Shown piece after piece: positions 1 to 5,927 of a DNA stretch of 9,197 bases. The notes beneath the pieces are model-generated. The model had not been told where the DNA came from, searched no databases, and was given only the letters and a program-made list of their open reading frames with translations. This DNA comes from an uncultured Ruminococcus sp. (GTDB taxonomy: Bacteria > Bacillota > Clostridia > Oscillospirales > CAG-272): NCBI GenBank assembly GCA_902791785.1, contig CADAXH010000042.1, positions 1-9,197 of the forward strand, written 5' to 3'. Made by a program: the position numbers and the translations under genes. The first letter of the stretch is position 1. Each line of letters starts with the position of its first letter.

Positions 1-53
1 GAGAAAGCTGAGAGGGAAACATATTAAAACACGTGAACGGAGAGTAAACACAC

Positions 54-1241
54 ATGAAAGTACAACTTAAGAATATTACCAAAATATTCCCGAACCGCAA
101 AAAGGGAGGAGACCCTGTTGTTGCGGTTAACGACTTTACGTTGACAATTCCCGACGGAAAGTTGATCGGTCTGCTCGGACCTTCGGGATGCGGTAAGAGT
201 ACAACGCTTTACATGATAAGCGGACTTCAGAAGCCGTCTTCAGGCGAACTGTACTTCGGAGAAGACAACGTAACTGAGATTCCGCCTGAGAAGAGAGGCA
301 TCGGTCTCGTTTTCCAGAACTATGCGCTCTATCCTCACATGACGGTAAGACAGAACATTCTGTTCCCGCTCCAGAACCTCAAGGGCGAAGACAAGATGTC
401 AAAGAACGACATGCTTGACAGAGTTGAAGAAGTTGCAAAACTCGTTCAGCTCGAAAACTACATGGACAGAAAACCGAGCGAGATGTCAGGCGGCCAGCAG
501 CAGAGAGTTGCAATTGCAAGAGCACTTGTAAAAATGCCGAGAGTTCTTCTTCTTGACGAGCCTCTTTCAAACCTCGACGCACGTCTGAGACTCCAGACCA
601 GAGAGGAGATAAGAAGGATCCAGAGAGAGACGGGAATCACGACAATCTTCGTAACTCACGACCAGGAAGAGGCAATGAGCATTTCCGACATGATAGTCGT
701 TATGAAGCTCGGCGTCATCCAGCAGGTCGGCGAACCTCAGGAAGTATATGACAATCCTGTCAACCTGTTCGTTTCAAAATTCCTCGGAACACCTCCGATC
801 AACGTATTCAACGGAAGAATCCAGGGCGGAAAGCTGTATATCGGCGAAGAAGAGATTGCAGATGCCCGCGGCAAGGACGACATGGAAGTATATATCGGCA
901 TAAGACCTGAGGGCTTCATTGTCGATCCGAACGGCAAACTCACATGCAACTTCGAATCAAGAGAAGTCATGGGAAGAGACGTCAGCATTGTTTCAAACCA
1001 TCCTGAATCCGCCAATCCGATCGTCCGTTCAATCGTCGATTCGGAAAGCCATATAGACTTTGATTCCGACACAATCAGATACAACATCAAGAAATCCAAG
1101 ATGTTTGTGTTCAATAAGGAGAATGAAGAGAGAATCTTCTTCGACGAAGACAAGCTCCCCTATCATCTGACACAGTACGTTGAGGAACTGTTTCACGATT
1201 CGCTAAGTGCGGACTTAGAAAGTGCTCAGGAGGAAAAATAA
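54..1241 (+). CDS. ABC importer ATP-binding protein, MalK/UgpC/MsmK type (CUT1 family)
   Basis: Cytoplasmic ATPase that would power the importer formed by the two permeases encoded next. Visible motifs are Walker A GPSGCGKST (residues 42-50), the Q-loop glutamine Q88 in VFQNYALYPHM, the signature MSGGQQQ (144-150), Walker B VLLLDEP (164-170), the D-loop SNLD (172-175) and the H-loop histidine H202 in VTHDQEEA. The stretch GEPQEVYDNP (226-235) and FLGTPPIN (243-250) is the usual junction to the C-terminal TOBE/regulatory domain of MalK-like ATPases, followed by GIRPE. At 395 residues it is slightly longer than the usual 360-390, with an acidic tail. The start is supported by GGAGAG at 39-44, nine bases upstream of the ATG. 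All catalytic motifs are intact. The subfamily is clear, but the transported substrate cannot be read from this subunit: the same ATPase type serves maltose, glycerol-3-phosphate and multiple-sugar importers. Confidence 0.96.
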   Translation: MKVQLKNITKIFPNRKKGGDPVVAVNDFTLTIPDGKLIGLLGPSGCGKSTTLYMISGLQKPSSGELYFGEDNVTEIPPEKRGIGLVFQNYALYPHMTVRQNILFPLQNLKGEDKMSKNDMLDRVEEVAKLVQLENYMDRKPSEMSGGQQQRVAIARALVKMPRVLLLDEPLSNLDARLRLQTREEIRRIQRETGITTIFVTHDQEEAMSISDMIVVMKLGVIQQVGEPQEVYDNPVNLFVSKFLGTPPINVFNGRIQGGKLYIGEEEIADARGKDDMEVYIGIRPEGFIVDPNGKLTCNFESREVMGRDVSIVSNHPESANPIVRSIVDSESHIDFDSDTIRYNIKKSKMFVFNKENEERIFFDEDKLPYHLTQYVEELFHDSLSADLESAQEEK

Positions 1242-1244
1242 TCA

Positions 1245-2189
1245 ATGGTAGACTCTAAAAACAGCTGGAAAGCCTGGATTTACCTGTCTCCCGCAATCAT
1301 TCTGCTTCTGATCTTTACGGTTTGGCCGATCGTCAATACTCTCAGAATGGCATTCCTTGAGGATTACAGCGGACTCAGCGAGGCAGGCGGTGCCGTGTTC
1401 AATTTCGGAATAGGCAACTTCGTCAAGGTTATTCAATACCAGAGATTCCTTGACTGTCTCAAGACAACATCGCTTCTGTGCGTGATTACAGTACCTGTTT
1501 CAACGGTTCTGGCTCTGATCATCTCAGTTGCCCTCAACTCGATCAAGGGCCTTCAGAAGGTTCTTCAGACAATTTTCTTCCTTCCTTATGTTACAAACTC
1601 AATCGCCATCGGCATGGTGTTTGCTGCAATGTTCAACATAGTCGGAAGCTTCCTGGGTACTGAAAACGAACTCATAGCGACGGCAGGAATTATAAACAAC
1701 GTAATAGAATTTTTCGGAGGCCAGCATGTAAACTGGATCAACGTAGGTTCGACTTACGCGTCCAACATTTTCGTAATGGTGGTTTACATCGTCTGGAACG
1801 CACTGCCTTTCAAGATACTCATCCTTCTCGGAGGACTCCAGAGCATCAACAAGCAGTACTATGACGCAGCAAAAGTTGACGGAACATCCAAGTTCAGGGT
1901 TCTGACAAGGATCACTGTTCCGCTTCTCTCACCGATGCTTGCTTATGTTGTTATAACAGGTTTCATCGGAGGATTTAAGGAATATACGAGTATCGTAGGT
2001 ATCTTCGGAGAAAACATGGGACCTGCTGACGCAAACGGCAGACTCAATACAATGGTCGGATTTATTTACGATTCACTGTCACAGAACAGACAGGGAAGAG
2101 CGAGCGCAGCCGCACTTATCCTGTTCGGCATAATTCTTGTGGTCACCTTGATCAACCTCAGGGTAAGCAAGAAGAGAGTTCATTATTAA
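1245..2189 (+). CDS. ABC sugar-type importer permease, MalF/UgpA-like
   Basis: Integral membrane subunit of a CUT1-family importer (binding-protein-dependent transport inner membrane component). About six hydrophobic segments are visible, near residues 12-30, 74-96, 108-131, 172-195, 231-249 and 286-304. The EAA loop that contacts the ATPase is DAAKVDGTSKFRVLTRITVP (207-226), with the typical Ala-Ala, Gly and downstream Pro residues. At 314 residues it fits the UgpA-type permeases, without the large periplasmic insertion of E. coli MalF. It starts three bases after the ATPase stop codon. AGGAGG at 1228-1233 lies inside the end of the ATPase gene, 11 bases from the ATG, which suggests co-transcription and probable translational coupling. 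Family assignment is firm; the substrate is unknown. Confidence 0.95.
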   Translation: MVDSKNSWKAWIYLSPAIILLLIFTVWPIVNTLRMAFLEDYSGLSEAGGAVFNFGIGNFVKVIQYQRFLDCLKTTSLLCVITVPVSTVLALIISVALNSIKGLQKVLQTIFFLPYVTNSIAIGMVFAAMFNIVGSFLGTENELIATAGIINNVIEFFGGQHVNWINVGSTYASNIFVMVVYIVWNALPFKILILLGGLQSINKQYYDAAKVDGTSKFRVLTRITVPLLSPMLAYVVITGFIGGFKEYTSIVGIFGENMGPADANGRLNTMVGFIYDSLSQNRQGRASAAALILFGIILVVTLINLRVSKKRVHY

Positions 2190-2199
2190 GAGGTGCAGT

Positions 2200-3093
2200 A
2201 TGGCTGAAGACAACAGAGTTATAATGCACGAAAAGGATTTGGGAAAAGTCAAATCCAATGCAAAGGTCGGAGGAATAATAGGCAAGATACTGGTTTATGT
2301 ATTCCTCATCGTAATGGCCCTGATCATATTGTTCCCGTTCTACTGGATGATCATTTCATCCCTGAAGACGCTGGAAGAATACAGAATGAGCGTTCCGACA
2401 TTCTGGCCGAAAGTCGTAATGTTCTCAAACTACTCGGAGGCGTTTACCGTAGGAAGTCTCGGAAGACTGTTCCTTAACACGGTGTTCGTCGGAGTTGTAT
2501 CTACAATCCTTTCACTTATCATAACCGTAATTTCCGCATTTGCCTTTGCAAGACTTGAGTTCAAGGGAAAGAACATACTGTTTGCAGGTCTTCTTGCAAC
2601 AATGATGATTCCCGGAGAACTCTTCACAATCACAAACTACGGAACAGTAATGGGACTGGGATGGAAAGACACATATATCGTACTTATCGTTCCTTTCCTT
2701 GTAAGCGTATTCTACATTTATCTTCTCAGACAGAACTTCATGCAGATACCGAACGAACTCTACCTCGCAGCTAAAGTCGACGGTACGAGCGACCTCAAGT
2801 ATCTGTGGAAAGTAATGATTCCTCTTGCAATGCCCACCCTGATATCCATCACGATACTCAAGATGACGGGCGCATGGAACTCATACATCTGGCCGAGACT
2901 CGTCGCAAACGATGCGGCACACAGACTTATAACAAACGGTCTGAGAAACGCGTTCACCGAGACCACGGGTGACGTCAACTACCCCGTACAGATGGCTGCA
3001 GTTGCACTTGTATCTGCACCGCTGTTCATTGTATTTATCTTCCTGAGAAAGTACATAATGAAGGGTGTAAGCAGGAGTGGTATAAAAGGATAA
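2200..3093 (+). CDS. ABC sugar-type importer permease, MalG/UgpE-like
   Basis: Second membrane subunit, expected to pair with the upstream permease in a heterodimeric CUT1 channel. The protein has a roughly 25-residue cytoplasmic N-terminus and then hydrophobic segments near 27-53, 88-117, 126-146, 156-176, 207-223 and 262-282. The first contains the characteristic LFPFYWMIISSLK. The EAA loop is ELYLAAKVDGTSDLKYLWKV (186-205), followed by MIPLAMPTL, then GAWNSYIWP, a typical MalG-like signature. At 297 residues it has the normal length. The ATG lies ten bases after the previous stop, with an AAGAGGTG ribosome binding site at 2188-2195 overlapping that stop. A downstream in-frame ATG at 2224 would remove only part of the hydrophilic N-terminus and has no comparable binding site. 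Confidence 0.95.
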   Translation: MAEDNRVIMHEKDLGKVKSNAKVGGIIGKILVYVFLIVMALIILFPFYWMIISSLKTLEEYRMSVPTFWPKVVMFSNYSEAFTVGSLGRLFLNTVFVGVVSTILSLIITVISAFAFARLEFKGKNILFAGLLATMMIPGELFTITNYGTVMGLGWKDTYIVLIVPFLVSVFYIYLLRQNFMQIPNELYLAAKVDGTSDLKYLWKVMIPLAMPTLISITILKMTGAWNSYIWPRLVANDAAHRLITNGLRNAFTETTGDVNYPVQMAAVALVSAPLFIVFIFLRKYIMKGVSRSGIKG

Positions 3094-3095
3094 AC

Positions 3096-3114
3096 GTTTG
3101 TTGGAGGAACAAAC
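3096..3114 (+). promoter_or_regulatory. small intercistronic hairpin between permease and binding-protein genes
   Basis: Two perfect 7-base arms, GTTTGTT (3096-3102) and AACAAAC (3108-3114), flank a GGAGG loop. They are followed by a T-rich but interrupted stretch (tttattatattt, 3115-3126). It begins three bases after the second permease stop. It could be a weak attenuator or a 3' stabiliser that lets the binding protein be made at a different level from the membrane parts, as is common in ABC importer operons. The stem is short and A/T-rich, and the T-run is broken, so a strong terminator is unlikely. The GGAGG loop resembles a ribosome binding site, but only a three-codon TTG frame follows it. 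The function is inferred. Confidence 0.4.
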
Positions 3115-3152
3115 TTTATTATATTTGGAGTAATTTTTAATAGGAGAGACTC

Positions 3153-4568
3153 ATGAAAAGAAGAATTTTGGCCTTAATTATGGCTGTAAGCATGCTCGCA
3201 GTATTTGCACTGCTCCCGTCATGCTCATCATCAGGCAAAAAATCAAAAGTACTGTTTGAAGTACCGGCAGAAGGATATGACGGCAGCGACGTCAATATCG
3301 TTTTCTACCACACAATGGGACAGAACCTCAGCTCGGTGCTTGACGCGTACATTGAAGAATTCAACAAACTCTATCCGAAGATCCATGTAACATGGACGCA
3401 GGTAGGCGGATATGACGACGTAAGAGACCAGATCAGCACTGAAATTTCAGTTGGCGGTCAGCCGAACATTGCATACTGCTACCCGGATCACGTTGCTCTT
3501 TACAACCTCGCAGGTGCAGTTGCTGCAATTGACAATCTCATTGACAGCACAATCACAGTCAAGAGAGCAGACGACACAACAGAAGTTCTCGGACTCACAA
3601 CAGAGCAGAAGAACGACTTCATTGAAGGTTTCTACAATGAAGGAAAACAGTTCGGAGACGGCTTAATGTATACACTGCCTTTCTCCAAGTCAACAGAAGT
3701 TCTTTACTACAACAAGACATTCTTTGACGAGAACAATCTCAAGGTTCCGACAACATGGGACGAACTTGAACAGGTTTGCGCAAGAATCAAGGAAATTGAT
3801 CCTGAAAGCATCCCGCTCGGATACGACAGCGAAGCAAACTGGTTCATCACAATGACAGAACAGCTCGGCTCAGACTACACAAGCGCATCTGGAGACCACT
3901 ATCTGTTCAACAATGAAACAAACAGAGAATTCGTTAAACAGTTCAGATCATGGTACCAGAAGGGCTATGTTACAACCCAAAACATATACGGCGCTTACAC
4001 ATCAGGACTCTTCAAAGCTGAATCAGGAACAAGAAGCTATATGTCAATCGGTTCATCTGCAGGCGCTACACACCAGAGACCTGACGCAGACGAAAACGGA
4101 AACTACATGTTTGACGTAGGCATCGCTCCCATCCCGCAGAAGAACGCAAATAACAGAAAGGTTATTTCCCAGGGCCCGAGCGTATGTATCTTCAACAAGA
4201 CAAATCCTCAGGAAGTTGTAGCTTCATGGCTCTTCGTCAAGTTCCTTACAACAAGTGTTGAATTCCAGGCTGAATTCTCAACAGCTTCAGGATATGTTCC
4301 TGTACTCAAGTCTGTTGCAAACAACCCTGTATATTCTGCATTCGTATCCAGAGCCAACGGCGGCGCATACATTTCAGCTCTTTCAGCTAAAGTATGTCTT
4401 GAACAGGAAGACGCATATTACACATCTCCTGCATTCAACGGCTCATCAAAAGCACGTGAACAGGTCGGTGCACTTCTCGTCAAATGTCTGACGGGCGACG
4501 ACGGCGGCAATGTCGATGCATTCATCAAAAAGGCATTTGAAGACGCCATCAACGAATGTGAATATTAA
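3153..4568 (+). CDS. extracellular solute-binding lipoprotein, family 1 (CUT1 ABC importer)
   Basis: Substrate-capture subunit of the importer, predicted to be lipid-anchored on the outer face of the membrane. The N-terminus has a basic MKRR, a hydrophobic stretch and a lipobox-like LPSC with Cys24 as the probable lipidated residue; Pro at -2 is somewhat unusual. A Ser/Gly/Lys linker follows. The mature part shows UgpB/MalE-like family 1 features: VNIVFYHTMG at 47-56, LDAYIEEFNKLYP (63-75), TLPFSKSTEVLYYNKTFFDE (174-193), VPTTWDELEQVC (198-209), and a late WLFVKFLTT (359-367) with FSTASGYVPV. At 471 residues it has typical length. AGGAGA at 3142-3147 lies five bases before the ATG. It sits last of the four importer genes. 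No binding-site residues were identified that distinguish a sugar from a nucleoside or phosphate-ester ligand. Confidence 0.94.
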   Translation: MKRRILALIMAVSMLAVFALLPSCSSSGKKSKVLFEVPAEGYDGSDVNIVFYHTMGQNLSSVLDAYIEEFNKLYPKIHVTWTQVGGYDDVRDQISTEISVGGQPNIAYCYPDHVALYNLAGAVAAIDNLIDSTITVKRADDTTEVLGLTTEQKNDFIEGFYNEGKQFGDGLMYTLPFSKSTEVLYYNKTFFDENNLKVPTTWDELEQVCARIKEIDPESIPLGYDSEANWFITMTEQLGSDYTSASGDHYLFNNETNREFVKQFRSWYQKGYVTTQNIYGAYTSGLFKAESGTRSYMSIGSSAGATHQRPDADENGNYMFDVGIAPIPQKNANNRKVISQGPSVCIFNKTNPQEVVASWLFVKFLTTSVEFQAEFSTASGYVPVLKSVANNPVYSAFVSRANGGAYISALSAKVCLEQEDAYYTSPAFNGSSKAREQVGALLVKCLTGDDGGNVDAFIKKAFEDAINECEY

Positions 4569-4573
4569 TTCCC

Positions 4574-5890
4574 ATGACGAACAGAATCATTAAAATCGTA
4601 TCTTTGATACTTGCCTTTGTAATGCTCGCAGTCTGCTTTGCAGGCTGCGGCGAATCCGGCAAAAAAACTGACGAAGCGACAACCTCGGTCAAATTGAACA
4701 GGGATTCCGGAACAAAGCAGGTCGAAGTTACCGTAAAACAATATGTTGATGGGGACACAACCCATTTCAATGTGCCTTCCTCCGCCGGTCTCGGAACGGA
4801 TGTGCTGAAAGCGAGATATCTCGCAGTCAATACACCTGAATCAACCGGTAAAATTGAGGAGTACGGCAAGAAGGCTGCCGCATTCACAAGATCAAAACTT
4901 GAGAGTGCCGTATCCATCATAGTGGAATCTGACGACGGAAACTGGAACCTCGATTCAACCGGTACAAGATATCTTGTATGGGTGTGGTACAAGCCGTCAG
5001 CAGACGCTGAATACCAGAACCTGAATATTGAAATTCTGAAGAACGGTCTCGCAATTGCATCAAACTCGGGAAACAACCGCTACGGTTCATACTGTCTTGA
5101 AGCAATAGCAAAGGCAAAGGAACTGAAACTCAATGTACATTCAGGACAGAAAGACCCTGACTTTTACTATGGCTCCGCGATTGAAGTCGATCTGAAGGAA
5201 ATCAGGACGAACGTAGAGAGTTATGTGGGCAAAAAAGTGGCATTCAACGGCGTTGTAACAAAGAACAACAGCAACACCGTATATGTTGAATCATACGACT
5301 CCGAAACAGACATGTATTACGGAATCGCCGTATACTACGGATTCAACCTCGCAGGCGAAGGACTTGAGATAATCAAGGTCGGAAACGAAGCGAGAATAGT
5401 CGGAACCGTCCAGTACTACGAAGCGGGCGGAACTTATCAGGTATCTGGACTTCAGTACAGAATAATGAAACCTGACGATCCGGACAACCTGCAGCTCATA
5501 AGCACAGGCAAGACCGGCGCATATGTTCTCACGGATCCTGAGAAATTCAACAATTCCAAAGTCACAATCGTAACAGAGGAAGAGAAGAAGGAATTCACAT
5601 ATGCGGAACTGGTGATGGACACCACAATCGAAATGCACGGACTCACCGTTACGAGAGTCAGCGTCACGGAGAACGAGGACAGCTCGTCCTACGGCGCAAT
5701 GACTTTGTCATGTTCGGTGGACGGACAGGCAATAACCGTAAGAACGATCCCGTTCTATGAAGACGGACAGCTCATCACAAAAGACTATTTCCAGGATAAG
5801 ACAATTGACGTCAAAGGTCTGGTCAGCGTATTCAACGGCGAATACCAGATCAAGGTTGTTTCTCTGGGAGATATTCAGTTTGCTCAGTAA
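4574..5890 (+). CDS. SNase-like (thermonuclease-family) lipoprotein with C-terminal OB-fold-like domains
   Basis: Predicted surface-anchored nuclease. The signal peptide ends in FAGC, with Cys25 the likely lipidated residue. Residues about 47-190 resemble staphylococcal nuclease. DGDT (59-62) matches the Asp21 region, Arg81 matches Arg35, NTPE (86-89) matches the DTPE at 40-43, and TGTRYLVWV carries Arg132 in place of Arg87. EYGKKAAAFTRSKLE and LKNGLA are also family-like. The general-base Glu89 and both arginines are kept, but the Ca2+ ligand equivalent to Asp40 is Asn86. There are about six extra residues between Asp61 and Arg81. Two beta-rich modules follow, about 205-297 (YVGKKVAFNGVVTK ... 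ARIVGTVQYYEAGGTYQV) and 342-437 (IDVKGLVSVFNGEYQIKVVS), which look like OB folds as in the YhcR class. The gene starts five bases after the binding-protein stop with no visible Shine-Dalgarno sequence, and an in-frame stop at 4559 limits earlier starts. The SNase call is strong; the OB folds are inferred from pattern; activity is untested. Confidence 0.85.
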   Translation: MTNRIIKIVSLILAFVMLAVCFAGCGESGKKTDEATTSVKLNRDSGTKQVEVTVKQYVDGDTTHFNVPSSAGLGTDVLKARYLAVNTPESTGKIEEYGKKAAAFTRSKLESAVSIIVESDDGNWNLDSTGTRYLVWVWYKPSADAEYQNLNIEILKNGLAIASNSGNNRYGSYCLEAIAKAKELKLNVHSGQKDPDFYYGSAIEVDLKEIRTNVESYVGKKVAFNGVVTKNNSNTVYVESYDSETDMYYGIAVYYGFNLAGEGLEIIKVGNEARIVGTVQYYEAGGTYQVSGLQYRIMKPDDPDNLQLISTGKTGAYVLTDPEKFNNSKVTIVTEEEKKEFTYAELVMDTTIEMHGLTVTRVSVTENEDSSSYGAMTLSCSVDGQAITVRTIPFYEDGQLITKDYFQDKTIDVKGLVSVFNGEYQIKVVSLGDIQFAQ

Positions 5891-5927
5891 AAAAATAAAA
5901 CACATAAATTTTTAGGAGAGTAATTTT

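Noticed and set aside
1..53. Tail of an upstream gene and operon promoter
   Set aside because: One frame ends with a TAA at 25-27 after only eight codons, which is too little to support a gene, and no convincing -35/-10 pair is visible; apart from the ribosome binding site, nothing can be called here.
737..1153. 138-codon open frame on the - strand
   Set aside because: It is antisense to the C-terminal domain of the ATPase, which has intact motifs in the + frame; the translated product is low-complexity and Ser/Leu-rich.
4549..5076. 175-codon open frame on the - strand
   Set aside because: It lies almost entirely within the SNase lipoprotein gene, has no ribosome binding site evidence or domain pattern, and the + strand frame has a signal peptide and family motifs.
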